Source of the DNA: an uncultured Pelagimonas sp.
Lineage (GTDB): Bacteria; Pseudomonadota; Alphaproteobacteria; Rhodobacterales; Rhodobacteraceae
NCBI RefSeq assembly: GCF_947498515.1
Contig: NZ_CANMKO010000007.1
Location: forward strand, 237,153 to 301,152
Direction of reading: 5' to 3'
Length of the DNA: 64,000 nt
Made by a program: the position numbers and the translations under genes. Under the pieces are notes generated by a model. It saw nothing but the letters and a program-made list of their open reading frames with translations, ran no database searches and was not told the DNA's origin. Shown here piece after piece: positions 1-7,835 of the stretch (positions within the stretch are counted from its first letter, which is position 1; each line of letters begins with the position of its first letter).

Positions 1-2
1 AG

Positions 3-854
3 CCGGCGGTTATCACCGGATCAACGCCGGTTATTTCGGTCAAAAACGTCACCGCCGCCTATGGCAAGATCGACGTGTTGCATGACGTTAGCTTTGACAT
101 CCACGAAGGTCGCACAGTCGCTGTTGTGGGCGAATCCGGCTCGGGTAAATCGACCACAGCGCGCTGTATCACCGGGCTTTTGCCGCCGCGGATCGGCTCG
201 ATTGAGCTTGATGGAAACCCTCTGCCGCTGGATTATCGCAAGCGCGATCGATCCCAGTTGCAGAAGATTCAGATGATTTACCAAATGGCGGATACGGCGC
301 TTAACCCGCGTCAAACCGTTGGGGACATCATTGGCCGTCCTGTTGAATTTTACACCGGCCTGACGGGCAAAGCGCGGCGCAAGCGTGTCGAAGAGCTGAT
401 GGATCAGATCGAGCTGCCAGCCTCGCAATTCATCGACCGCCTGCCATCGGAAATGTCGGGTGGTCAAAAACAGCGGGTCGGTATCGCCCGGTCATTGGCG
501 GCGGAACCTGAGTTCATTATCTGTGATGAGGTCACCTCGGCCTTGGATCAGCTGGTGGCCGAAGGTATTTTGCGGCTCTTGGCGGATTTGCAGGACAAGC
601 TTAACCTAAGTTACATGTTCATCACTCACGATCTTGCAACGGTAAAATCCATTGCAGATGAAGTGGTTGTGATGAAAGATGGTGATGTCATTGAGCAGGG
701 GCCCAAGACGGAAATGTTTACGCCTCCGCATCATGCCTATACGGATCTTTTGCTAAGCTCGGTGCCCGAAATGGACCCGGATTGGCTGACAAATCTGCTC
801 AAAGAACGCGGAGTTGATAACATCGGCGACGCGGCAGTTGGTAAGATAACATAA
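3..854 (+). CDS. Dipeptide/oligopeptide-type ABC transporter ATP-binding protein (5' end outside window)
   Basis: The reading frame is open from the first bases of the window, so the true start lies upstream; a GTG at 75 is only an internal codon. The visible part is a complete nucleotide-binding domain: Walker A GESGSGKST, a Q-loop near IYQMADTALNPRQ, signature MSGGQKQRVGIARSL, Walker B FIICDEVTSALD and an H-loop FITHDLATV. The C-terminal part (FTPPHHAYTDLLLSSVPEMD) is the oligopeptide-transporter tail typical of DppD/DppF. The residues before the domain (PAVITGSTPVISVKNV) look like a linker, so this may be the second half of a fused two-domain ATPase; that is inference. The binding-protein gene follows after 70 bases on the same strand. 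It would power import of a peptide-like or other small substrate at the inner membrane; the substrate cannot be told from sequence. Confidence 0.9.
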   Translation, partial: PAVITGSTPVISVKNVTAAYGKIDVLHDVSFDIHEGRTVAVVGESGSGKSTTARCITGLLPPRIGSIELDGNPLPLDYRKRDRSQLQKIQMIYQMADTALNPRQTVGDIIGRPVEFYTGLTGKARRKRVEELMDQIELPASQFIDRLPSEMSGGQKQRVGIARSLAAEPEFIICDEVTSALDQLVAEGILRLLADLQDKLNLSYMFITHDLATVKSIADEVVVMKDGDVIEQGPKTEMFTPPHHAYTDLLLSSVPEMDPDWLTNLLKERGVDNIGDAAVGKIT

Positions 855-858
855 GAAT

Positions 859-900
859 CACCCATAAACGGGTGCAAGAATGGGCGGGGGACACACCGCC
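859..900 (+). other. Two small hairpins between ATPase and binding-protein genes
   Basis: CACCC (859-863) can pair with GGGTG (870-874), and GGCGG (883-887) with CCGCC (896-900). Intercistronic hairpins upstream of binding-protein genes often stabilise the downstream mRNA; that role is inferred and the stems are only 5 bp each. Confidence 0.3.
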
Positions 901-924
901 AATGAACAACAAGGGAGACGACAC

Positions 925-2466
925 ATGAACAACATTAGCAGACGCGGCCTTTTGGCCTCGGGTGCCGCAGCGGGCGTATTGGCCGCAACAGGCATGCCGG
1001 TTCGCGCTCAGCAAAAAGGCGGCACCTTGCGCCTTGGTCTTGCAGGCGCCAACACATCCGACAGCTGGGACGCACGGACGCATTCCGATAGCTTCATGAT
1101 CATGGCGGCGCATGGTGCGGTGTTTGATACACTGACCGAAGTTGCCGCCAATGGTGAACTGGTTGGCGAACTGGCTGAAAGCTGGGAAGCCACCCCAGAC
1201 GCCAAAACTTGGACGTTCAAGCTCAAGACCGGCGTGACCTTCCACAACGGCAAAGCATTCGGCGCGGATGACGTTATCGAATCGCTAAACATGCACGTCG
1301 CAGAAGGCGCGAAATCGGCGGCCAAACCGATCGTTTCCGCCATCACCGAGATGAAAAAGCTGGGTGAACACGAAGTTCAGATGACGCTCAAAGCCGGCAA
1401 CGCCGACTTCCCGTTCCTGCTTTCTGACTACCACATCTGTATGTATCCAGCGGGTCAGGTCGAAGAAGCGGTCGCCAAAGGTATCGGCACAGGCATGTAC
1501 AAGGTCGAGGCGTTCGACCCCGGTGTTCGCGCGATGCTGAGCCGTGTTGATGGCCACTACAAAGATGGCAAAGCTGGCTGGTTTGACAGTGTTGAACTGA
1601 TTGCGATCAACGACGCTTCGGCTCGTATGAACGCTCTGATGACAGGTCAGGTTGACGCGGTCAACCGCGTTGATTTCAAAACGGAATCGCTTCTCAAAGC
1701 CAACCCAATGGTCAACGTGTTTGAGGTGACGGGTAACCAACACTACACATTCCCAATGCTGACCGGGCTGTCGCCATTTGATAACCTCAAGGTTCGTCAG
1801 GCTCTCAAGCATTCGATCAACCGTCAGGAAATGGTAAACAAGGTTCTTCAAGGCCACGGTGCTGTTGCGAACGACATTCCAATCGGTCCCGCAAACCAGT
1901 ATTTCGCCAGCGATCTTGAACTGAACGAATACGATCCCGACAAGGCCAAAGGTCTTATCAAAGAGGCCGGCCTAGACGGTCTTCAGGTAGATCTGTCTGC
2001 TTCTGACGCGGCCTTTGCTGGTGCTGTTGATGCGGCGCTGCTGTACCAAGCGTCTGCCAAGTCGGCGGGCATTGATATCAACGTTGTTCAGGAACCTGCC
2101 GATGGTTACTGGTCTAATGTTTGGCTCAAGAAAGCTTGGTGTGCGTGCTACTGGTCCGGTCGTGCGACCGAGGATTGGATGTTCTCGACCGCCTATGAAA
2201 CAGGTGTGCCCTGGAACGATACCGGTTGGGAAAACGCCCGCTTCCAGGAGCTGCTGCTAAGTGCACGTGCCGAACTGGATAGTGCTAAGCGTAAAGATCA
2301 GTATCACGAGATGCAGATGCTGATGTCGAAAGAAGGCGGAACAGTTATCCCGATGTACGCCAACTATGTTGACGCGCATTCGAACAAGCTGACCAACTCG
2401 GGCACCATCGGTAACGTCTTCCAGATGGACAGCTCGCGGATGATCGAACGATGGTGGTTCGCGTAA
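925..2466 (+). CDS. ABC transporter substrate-binding protein, SBP_bac_5 (DppA/OppA) family
   Basis: A 513-residue periplasmic solute-binding protein. The ATG at 925 is chosen because it is preceded by a good ribosome site (AAGGGAG at 911-917) and starts a Tat-type signal with SRRGLLASG and a cleavage region near VRAQQ; an in-frame start at 880 would add 15 untypical residues. Family marks include the early GGTLRLGLAG strand, LAESWEATPDAKTWTFKLKTGVTFHNGK (quoted in part: WTFKLKTGVTFHNGK), and the later VRQALKHSINRQEM segment, all usual for the peptide-binding DppA/OppA fold. The length is normal for the family. It sits 70 bases after the ATPase gene and ends at a strong terminator, so it is the last gene of the transporter operon. 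Binding proteins of this family also take opines, sugars and nickel, so peptide is only the default guess. Confidence 0.9.
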   Translation: MNNISRRGLLASGAAAGVLAATGMPVRAQQKGGTLRLGLAGANTSDSWDARTHSDSFMIMAAHGAVFDTLTEVAANGELVGELAESWEATPDAKTWTFKLKTGVTFHNGKAFGADDVIESLNMHVAEGAKSAAKPIVSAITEMKKLGEHEVQMTLKAGNADFPFLLSDYHICMYPAGQVEEAVAKGIGTGMYKVEAFDPGVRAMLSRVDGHYKDGKAGWFDSVELIAINDASARMNALMTGQVDAVNRVDFKTESLLKANPMVNVFEVTGNQHYTFPMLTGLSPFDNLKVRQALKHSINRQEMVNKVLQGHGAVANDIPIGPANQYFASDLELNEYDPDKAKGLIKEAGLDGLQVDLSASDAAFAGAVDAALLYQASAKSAGIDINVVQEPADGYWSNVWLKKAWCACYWSGRATEDWMFSTAYETGVPWNDTGWENARFQELLLSARAELDSAKRKDQYHEMQMLMSKEGGTVIPMYANYVDAHSNKLTNSGTIGNVFQMDSSRMIERWWFA

Positions 2467-2487
2467 ACTTTTTGCCAATGAACAAAA

Positions 2488-2517
2488 GAAAGCCCCGTCA
2501 ATTTGGCGGGGCTTTTT
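2488..2517 (+). terminator. Rho-independent terminator after the binding-protein gene
   Basis: AGCCCCG (2491-2497) pairs perfectly with CGGGGCT (2506-2512) and is followed by TTTTT; the A-rich 5' flank makes it plausible in both directions, and the convergent isomerase gene ends 25 bases further on. Confidence 0.85.
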
Positions 2518-2541
2518 GTTTGTTTGGTTAGAACGCTTTGG

Positions 2542-3219
2542 CTAAAGGTGCGTGTCGTAATCCGACACAAGCAAGTGCAGTGGAGCTTCGTCTTCGTCGA
2601 TATTGGAGAACCGGCCAATAGGCTGTTCAAAGATATTGTCGGTCAGATCGTCATTCACCGTCGAAACCTCACCAATCAAAACATCACCATCTTCGCCCCA
2701 AAATGCGTGCCACGTATTGGGGAAAAGCGTCACTGATTCACCGGGATCCAGCTTAAGCAAACCGCCTGCGTCCAGTTTGCGCATCATGCCATCGACCATG
2801 ACATTTACATCCGCGCTGCGGTCAATGTTGCCATCGCTGTCGGCGCTGAAAAGCTCCAGCACAAGCTTGCCACCACCGCGATTGATGATGTCTTCGACCT
2901 TCACGTCATGGCGATGCATTGGGCTCAGTTGCTTTTCGCGGGAGATCATGATCTTCTCGGCATAAAGCATGGCCGACTTCTGCCCCAAATCTTTGTTCAA
3001 CCCATTGCGGGTGGTGAACAAAAACAGGCCCATTTCATCAAATTTCTCGGCACCATAATCGGTGATGTCCCAGCCCATACGGCGTGCTTTAATTTGATCG
3101 TGTTCGGTCGATTTCAATCCCTCTGGGGAGAGGTATGCAAAAGGCGGCATCACATAGCCAAAGGAGCGAATGAAGGCGTCGCCTTCGCGTAGGATTTCAT
3201 TGATACGGGAACGTTTCAT
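2542..3219 (-). CDS. D-lyxose ketol-isomerase family protein
   Basis: A 225-residue cupin-type sugar isomerase. The family (Lyx_isomer) interconverts D-lyxose and D-xylulose, or D-mannose and D-fructose, with a bound divalent metal. Seen here: a metal-binding stretch MHRHDVKVEDI near residues 101-112, a conserved GKLVLEL strand, and a later NTWHAFWGE segment carrying the C-terminal histidine. The ATG at 3219 follows a GAGAGGC ribosome site on the minus strand. The gene is convergent with the ABC transporter and is separated by the 2488 terminator, so a shared pathway is possible but not shown. Downstream on its own strand only the bidirectional-looking terminator is available. Members of this family are often found in sugar catabolic clusters in roseobacters; here no sugar kinase or dehydrogenase is adjacent. 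The enzyme class is fairly secure, the exact sugar is not. Confidence 0.8.
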   Translation of the reverse strand: MKRSRINEILREGDAFIRSFGYVMPPFAYLSPEGLKSTEHDQIKARRMGWDITDYGAEKFDEMGLFLFTTRNGLNKDLGQKSAMLYAEKIMISREKQLSPMHRHDVKVEDIINRGGGKLVLELFSADSDGNIDRSADVNVMVDGMMRKLDAGGLLKLDPGESVTLFPNTWHAFWGEDGDVLIGEVSTVNDDLTDNIFEQPIGRFSNIDEDEAPLHLLVSDYDTHL

Positions 3220-3307
3220 CAGAGCCTCTCAGCAAAATGTTTGCGCCAACATAGCAAAGGAAGGCGCTTGGGCCAGAGCCAAGATGCCTCCAGAGGGAGT
3301 TTATTTG

Positions 3308-3379
3308 GCAAGATGAAAACGGGGGTGCCATTTCATCTTGCTCGTTGGACTCCGGGGGTATGGGGGGATTACCCCCCAT
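3308..3379. repeat. Intergenic inverted repeats after hslU (Rhodobacterales-type palindrome)
   Basis: GCAAGATGAAA (3308-3318) is an exact inverted repeat of TTTCATCTTGC (3331-3341) with a 12-base loop, and GGGGGG ATTA CCCCCC follows around 3364-3379, just after the hslU stop codon. Sequences resembling CATCTTGCCAAA with nearby C-rich runs are, from memory, very common between genes in Rhodobacterales. It probably acts as a transcript end for hslU. Confidence 0.6.
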
Positions 3380-3381
3380 TA

Positions 3382-4689
3382 TTAGAGGACGTAGCGGCTG
3401 AGGTCTGTTGATTGGGTCAACTCACCCAAGTGCTTTTCAACGAAAGCTTCGTCAACGGTGACCTCTGTTCCGGCTTGGTCCGGTGCCTCAAAACTCAACT
3501 CCTCAAACACCCGTTCAAGCACGGTGTACAACCGCCGTGCCCCGATGTTTTCAACCGATTGGTTCACATCGGCGGCGATTTTGGCAAGCGCCTTGATCCC
3601 ACCTTCGGTAAAGCTCACCGTGACCTCTTCGGTCGCCATAAGCGCCGTATATTGCAGGGTCAGCGCATTGTCGGTTTCTGTCAGAATGCGAACGAAATCT
3701 TCTTCGGTGAGCGCCCGCAGGTTCACGCGGATCGGCAAACGACCCTGAAGTTCAGGCAGCAAATCCGACGGTTTGGCGATGTGGAAGGCGCCCGAAGCGA
3801 TGAACAGAATGTGGTCGGTTTTGACCGCCCCATGTTTGGTGCTGACGGTTGTGCCTTCGATCAAAGGCAGCAAATCGCGTTGTACCCCTTCGCGGGACAC
3901 ATCCCCACCTCGCGCCTCTTGGCGGGCGGCGACTTTGTCGATCTCATCCAAAAAGACGATACCGTTCTGCTCAACCGCTTCAAGTGCGGCGGTCTTGATC
4001 TGTTCGTCGTCCAAAAGTTTGTCGGCTTCTTCGGCGATCAAAATCTCATAACTCGCGGCGACGGTCATTTTCTTGCGGGTTGTGCGCCCGCCCATGGCTT
4101 TGCCAAAGAGATCGCCAAGGTTCATCATCCCCATGCCACCGCCGGGTTGGCCGGGAATATCCATCATCGGGAACGGCGATGCCGTATCGGCAAGGTCGAG
4201 CTCGATTTCGGTATTGTCCAACTCCCCGGTTTTCAACTTGCGACGGAACATATCGCGGGTGGCGTCGCGTGCGTCTTTCCCGGCAATGGCCTCGATCACG
4301 CGCTCTTCGGCGGCCTCATGGGCGCGGGCCTTGACGTCTTCGCGCATGTACTCGCGCACCTGAATGATGGCGGCATCCACCAGATCGCGAATGATCTGTT
4401 CGACATCGCGGCCGACATAGCCCACTTCGGTAAATTTGGTGGCCTCCACCTTGATGAACGGAGCTTTGGCCAGCTTGGCCAAGCGGCGACTGATCTCGGT
4501 TTTACCTACGCCAGTGGGGCCAATCATCAGGATATTTTTCGGATAAACTTCGTCGCGAAGGTCATCCGACAGTTGCTTGCGGCGCCAACGGTTGCGCAGC
4601 GCGACGGCAACGGCGCGTTTGGCGTCTGATTGACCAATAATGAAACGGTCGAGTTCCGAGACAATCTCGCGGGGGGTCATATCGGTCAT
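3382..4689 (-). CDS. hslU: ATP-dependent protease ATPase subunit HslU
   Basis: A 435-residue AAA+ unfoldase that forms a hexameric cap on the HslV peptidase and feeds it substrates in the cytoplasm. Visible marks: Walker [10 protein letters not shown] near residues 57-65, the pore loop in [18 protein letters not shown], the inserted I-domain (about 110-240, with the low-complexity [15 protein letters not shown] stretch), Walker [13 protein letters not shown], sensor region GRLPIRVNL, and the C-terminal tail DLSRYVL that docks into HslV. The length matches the family. The start ATG overlaps the stop of the aldo/keto reductase gene by 4 bases (ATGA), so it is translationally coupled to a gene that intervenes between it and hslV. 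Expression is probably driven by the heat-shock-like promoter upstream of hslV. Confidence 0.97.
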   Translation of the reverse strand: MTDMTPREIVSELDRFIIGQSDAKRAVAVALRNRWRRKQLSDDLRDEVYPKNILMIGPTGVGKTEISRRLAKLAKAPFIKVEATKFTEVGYVGRDVEQIIRDLVDAAIIQVREYMREDVKARAHEAAEERVIEAIAGKDARDATRDMFRRKLKTGELDNTEIELDLADTASPFPMMDIPGQPGGGMGMMNLGDLFGKAMGGRTTRKKMTVAASYEILIAEEADKLLDDEQIKTAALEAVEQNGIVFLDEIDKVAARQEARGGDVSREGVQRDLLPLIEGTTVSTKHGAVKTDHILFIASGAFHIAKPSDLLPELQGRLPIRVNLRALTEEDFVRILTETDNALTLQYTALMATEEVTVSFTEGGIKALAKIAADVNQSVENIGARRLYTVLERVFEELSFEAPDQAGTEVTVDEAFVEKHLGELTQSTDLSRYVL

Positions 4690-5720
4690 GACAGGGCCTT
4701 CGTATAAATTTCATCAGTCATCATATCGTCGAACCATTCGGGGTAACGACGGGTCGGGGCGGCGGCGGTGTCAATGGCGGCCATCTGGTCAGCATCTAGC
4801 GCGATGCCACTTGCGGCCAGGGAGGCCTCTAGTTGGCTTTGCTTGCTAGCCCCAACAATCACCGTGTGATCGCGACGCTTGTGCAATATCCACGCCAGCG
4901 CGACCTGCGCTGGGGTGGCATCATGTGCCTTGGCCGCGTCACGCAAAGCCGCAAGAGCAACCTCGGCTTGATCGCGCGAGATTTGCAGGAAATCCCCCTC
5001 GGCCAAGCGGCCTTCGGTATCATCAAGCTTGTTGAGATCATATTTACCGGTCAACAAACCACCAGCAAGCGGCGACCACGCCATCAATCCAAGGCCAAGC
5101 TCAGCGCCCATGCGCAACACATCCACTTCGATGTCGCGGGCGACGGCATTGTAAAGGTACTGACCGGTGACAAACTGGTCAAACCCATTGGCACGCTGCA
5201 TCTCGACCGCTTGCGCAACCTTCCACGCGGGCCAGTTCGACACGCCGATATAGCGCACTTTACCAGCGTCGATAACGCGTTGCAGGGTGCTTAGCGTTTC
5301 TTCAAGCGGGGTGGTGAAATCGGTTTTGTGCAGCACCAAAAGGTCGATCCAATCGGTGTCGAGGCGCGTCAAACACCCGTTAACCGACGACAAAATGTGA
5401 CCCCGCGATAGCCCGGCATCGGTCATGCGCTCGCTTTGGCGAAAGCCAAGCTTGGTGCAAATCACCGCGTCGTTCCGCTTTCCCTTGAGCGTTTTGCCAA
5501 GGATATCCTCGGCCTCACCATTGGAATACCCGTCGGCGGTGTCAAAGAAGTTCACGCCGGCTTCTAGCGCTGTATCAACCATGCGCTGGGCGTCGTTCAA
5601 ACCGGTCTTGGCAACGCCGGGAATCCAATCGGACCCGTGGGTGAATGTCATCGTCCCAAGCGCAAGGCGCGACACGACAAGCCCGGATTTACCAAGGCGC
5701 GTATAGCTCATGTCGCTCAT
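4686..5720 (-). CDS. Aldo/keto reductase located between hslV and hslU
   Basis: A 344-residue NADP(H)-dependent oxidoreductase of the aldo/keto reductase superfamily, a TIM barrel. Seen: the start [19 protein letters not shown], catalytic Asp/Tyr in [19 protein letters not shown], catalytic Lys in VICTKLG, a His-containing strand [19 protein letters not shown], and the cofactor phosphate-binding [17 protein letters not shown]. It is closest in pattern to the YajO/Tas-like group acting on small aldehydes, but the substrate is unknown. Both ends overlap neighbours by 4 bases (ATGA with hslV upstream and hslU downstream), so the three genes form one translationally coupled operon. The insertion of a redox enzyme between the two protease subunits is unusual, since hslV and hslU are directly adjacent in most bacteria. 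Confidence 0.92.
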   Translation of the reverse strand: MSDMSYTRLGKSGLVVSRLALGTMTFTHGSDWIPGVAKTGLNDAQRMVDTALEAGVNFFDTADGYSNGEAEDILGKTLKGKRNDAVICTKLGFRQSERMTDAGLSRGHILSSVNGCLTRLDTDWIDLLVLHKTDFTTPLEETLSTLQRVIDAGKVRYIGVSNWPAWKVAQAVEMQRANGFDQFVTGQYLYNAVARDIEVDVLRMGAELGLGLMAWSPLAGGLLTGKYDLNKLDDTEGRLAEGDFLQISRDQAEVALAALRDAAKAHDATPAQVALAWILHKRRDHTVIVGASKQSQLEASLAASGIALDADQMAAIDTAAAPTRRYPEWFDDMMTDEIYTKALS

Positions 5721-6274
5721 GCTTTGATGCTTTCGACAGTCAGCCTACCGTTGGTGTAAACGCAAATGTCGGCGGCAATGGCCATGGATTGGCGCGCGAC
5801 CTCTTCGGCTGATTTGTCGGTGTCCATCATCGCGCGGGCGGCGGCGAGGGCAAAGTTGCCGCCCGACCCGATCGCCGCAACATCATGTTCTGGTTCCAAC
5901 ACATCCCCGGCACCGGTGATCACCAAAAGATGGCTGCCGTCGGTGACAATCAGCATGGCTTCGAGCTTTTGCAGATACTTGTCGGTGCGCCAATCTTTGG
6001 CCAACTCAACCGAGGCCCGCTGCAATTGCCCCGGTGTGGCCTCTAGTTTGACTTCGAGCCGTTCAAGCAAAGTAAAGGCATCGGCGGTTGATCCGGCAAA
6101 GCCGCACACAACGTCATAGCCACCGGGGCTTAGGCGGCGGACTTTGCGGGCGGTGCCCTTGATCACGGTTTGGCCAAGGCTAACCTGACCGTCACCTGCA
6201 ATCACAACCTGCCCATCTTTGCGCACACCGACAATCGTGGTGCCGTGCCATCCGGGAAATTCGCTCTCTGCCAT
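5717..6274 (-). CDS. hslV: ATP-dependent protease peptidase subunit HslV
   Basis: A 185-residue threonine peptidase, the proteasome-beta-like dodecameric core of HslVU. The start at 6274 is preferred over an upstream one at 6421: it has an AGGAAAGGA ribosome site and gives the normal family length. The protein begins with about eleven residues ending in WHG before [10 protein letters not shown], so the nucleophile is the Thr at about residue 12 and a short propeptide must be removed; this short extension is usual in alphaproteobacteria. Other marks are [36 protein letters not shown], and [14 protein letters not shown]. It is the first gene of hslV-AKR-hslU and overlaps the next start by 4 bases. 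Confidence 0.97.
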   Translation of the reverse strand: MAESEFPGWHGTTIVGVRKDGQVVIAGDGQVSLGQTVIKGTARKVRRLSPGGYDVVCGFAGSTADAFTLLERLEVKLEATPGQLQRASVELAKDWRTDKYLQKLEAMLIVTDGSHLLVITGAGDVLEPEHDVAAIGSGGNFALAAARAMMDTDKSAEEVARQSMAIAADICVYTNGRLTVESIKA

Positions 6275-6299
6275 TCTAAATTCCTTTCCTGTGACGCCC

Positions 6300-6328
6300 A
6301 TATGGGGGCTGGACATATCCCCAGCAAG
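6300..6328 (-). promoter_or_regulatory. Candidate RpoH (sigma-32) heat-shock promoter of hslV
   Basis: Read on the minus strand, CTTGCTG (6328-6322) and CCCCATAT (6307-6300) are separated by 14 bases, close to the known heat-shock sigma pattern CTTGAAA, 11-15 bases, CCCCATNT. The -10 lies about 26 bases before the hslV start codon, and the ribosome site falls between them. Confidence 0.55.
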
Positions 6329-6367
6329 GCGCCCCATTGGGGATAGCGGAACGTTCGGGGAATTGGA

Positions 6368-7330
6368 ATGGATCAGCTGAGCAAACAGGCGATGCAGATA
6401 TGGCCGGGGTTGGCCAAGCAAATAGGAATGGCGCGTGGGGCGTTGCGGGTTGAACCGCTCGCTCAGCGTGAAGATGACCGCGTGACGATGGTCGTGCTGA
6501 AACTCGTTGATCCCGCTGGTCGGCCTTTGGTGCTAAAGCAGCAAATGCGGCCCGTGGATGCGCAGGGGTTTGCAGAAGCCATGCAGGGCCATATGGGGGC
6601 CTATGAAGCGTTTCCAGAGGGTGTGCCTGAGCTATTGGCCGTAGATTTCGATGCCCAAGCCTGTGTCATGGAGTTTGTCAGCGGAACGCCTTTGGCCACG
6701 GTGCTAGAAGGAGTTCCGATTGAGGCCCAGGCCGGGATCATGCGGCAAGTCGGGGTTTGGTTGGGTGAATTCCATCGCGCGACTTTGGGCGAAACACGGG
6801 TGTTTCAACCCAAATACACCCTTGGCTATCTGCGTGAGGTGAGTGACGAGGTTCGAACTGGCAAGCGCAAGGTCACGGATACCCGGCGGTTTTTGGCCTG
6901 TGCGGATACGTTGTGTGGTCGTCAGGCCTTGTTTGAGGGTCGAAAAACCAAAGCGGCGCAGACCCATGGCGATTTGCACATGCGCAATGTGATGATGGGC
7001 GAACAGGTCAAAGGGATCGATTTTTCCGCCGGTCGTGTTGTCCCTGTTGGCCATGACATTGGCAGATTGTTGTCGGATTACGCGATCCTACGCGCCCCCC
7101 ATGATGACATCCGCCCCGGCGAGGTTCTTCCGATTACGGTGCGAGATGCGTTTTTTGATGGCTATGGATTGGTAGGCCCCGAAGATCCGTCGGTCCAGTT
7201 GTTGGTTCGGCATCGGATTTTAGCGGAATGGTGGGGATTGCCAGATCAACCAGAGAGCCGCAGCGTCGCGCAGGAACTGCGTTGGCAGGGGATATCATCA
7301 CTGGTTGAACGCGTATTTCCCGGGCGCTAG
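6368..7330 (+). CDS. Aminoglycoside-phosphotransferase-fold kinase-like protein
   Basis: A 320-residue protein of the APH/choline-kinase fold. The key catalytic loop is visible as [12 protein letters not shown] (HGDxxxxN, around residue 201-212), followed by a metal-binding strand GIDFSAG, where D-F-S replaces the more common D-x-D/E. An N-lobe Lys is present in RPLVLKQQM. Members phosphorylate antibiotics, choline, sugars or protein partners; nothing identifies the substrate here, and the context does not suggest drug resistance. It starts 93 bases from hslV on the opposite strand; the ATG at 6368 has only a weak GGGGAATTGG upstream. A second member of the same fold (amgK) lies at 14.8 kb. 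A terminator overlaps its stop codon, so it appears to be a single-gene unit. Confidence 0.75.
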   Translation: MDQLSKQAMQIWPGLAKQIGMARGALRVEPLAQREDDRVTMVVLKLVDPAGRPLVLKQQMRPVDAQGFAEAMQGHMGAYEAFPEGVPELLAVDFDAQACVMEFVSGTPLATVLEGVPIEAQAGIMRQVGVWLGEFHRATLGETRVFQPKYTLGYLREVSDEVRTGKRKVTDTRRFLACADTLCGRQALFEGRKTKAAQTHGDLHMRNVMMGEQVKGIDFSAGRVVPVGHDIGRLLSDYAILRAPHDDIRPGEVLPITVRDAFFDGYGLVGPEDPSVQLLVRHRILAEWWGLPDQPESRSVAQELRWQGISSLVERVFPGR

Positions 7331-7344
7331 GGCCAGCGCCTTTT
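7323..7344 (+). terminator. Terminator overlapping the stop codon of the phosphotransferase-like gene
   Basis: GGCGCT (7323-7328) pairs with AGCGCC (7335-7340) and is followed by TTTT. The stem includes part of the TAG stop codon. Confidence 0.55.
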
Positions 7345-7387
7345 GGTGGCCAAAGTCACCCCGAAATGTATTTGACGGGGTGAAAGC

Positions 7388-7418
7388 ACAAAAAAGGCCC
7401 CGCTTAAAAGCGAGGCCT
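7388..7418 (-). terminator. Rho-independent terminator of trxA
   Basis: On the minus strand AGGCCTCGCT and AGCGGGGCCT (7418-7395) form a 10-bp stem with one G-T wobble and a 4-base loop, followed by TTTTTT. It ends the leftward divL-to-trxA run. Confidence 0.85.
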
Positions 7419-7438
7419 GAATTCTTTGGTCAAAAGCC

Positions 7439-7759
7439 TTAGATGCTTTCGTTGATCCAGCTTTGCAGCGCGGCCTTAGGGGCGGCACCGGCGCGGTTGG
7501 AAATCGGTGCGCCATCTTTGAAGATGAACAGCGCCGGAATACCGCGCACGCCCATAGCGGCAGCGGTGTTTGGGTTACTGTCTACGTCAACTTTGACGAT
7601 TTTGACTTTGTCGCCATATTCGGCAGACAGCTCTTCCAATGCGGGGCCGATCTGCTTGCAAGGGCCACACCATTCAGCCCAGAAATCGACTACTACTGGG
7701 ACATCGGAATTTTTGACTTCTGCGTCAAAGGTGGCGTCGGTGACAGCGACGGTGGCCAT
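7439..7759 (-). CDS. trxA: Thioredoxin 1
   Basis: A 106-residue cytosolic dithiol reductase. The redox centre WCGPC is in [17 protein letters not shown], and the family's cis-Pro loop appears as [13 protein letters not shown]. The start at 7759 (MATVAVTD) has the strong ribosome site AAGGAGAGA; an upstream in-frame start at 7858 would add 33 residues with no family support. It lies 76 bases downstream of addA on the same strand and ends at a terminator, so it is the last gene of the run. TrxA supplies electrons to ribonucleotide reductase, methionine sulfoxide reductases and others. The addA-trxA neighbourhood is common in alphaproteobacteria (recalled, not checked). Confidence 0.97.
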   Translation of the reverse strand: MATVAVTDATFDAEVKNSDVPVVVDFWAEWCGPCKQIGPALEELSAEYGDKVKIVKVDVDSNPNTAAAMGVRGIPALFIFKDGAPISNRAGAAPKAALQSWINESI

Positions 7760-7835
7760 GGGTCTCTCCTTGGATTTAGGCGGCATTAAGCGGCGCCTGA
7801 CAGGTAGCGGAAGGTAGGTAGGGGGGCAAGAGTCG

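Noticed and set aside
3412..4629. 405-residue open frame on the plus strand opposite hslU
   Set aside because: It is the antisense shadow of a clear hslU; low-complexity composition and no family motif.
5717..6421. Long 234-residue HslV start at 6421
   Set aside because: It would overlap the divergent phosphotransferase gene and lacks a ribosome site; the 6274 start gives the family length.
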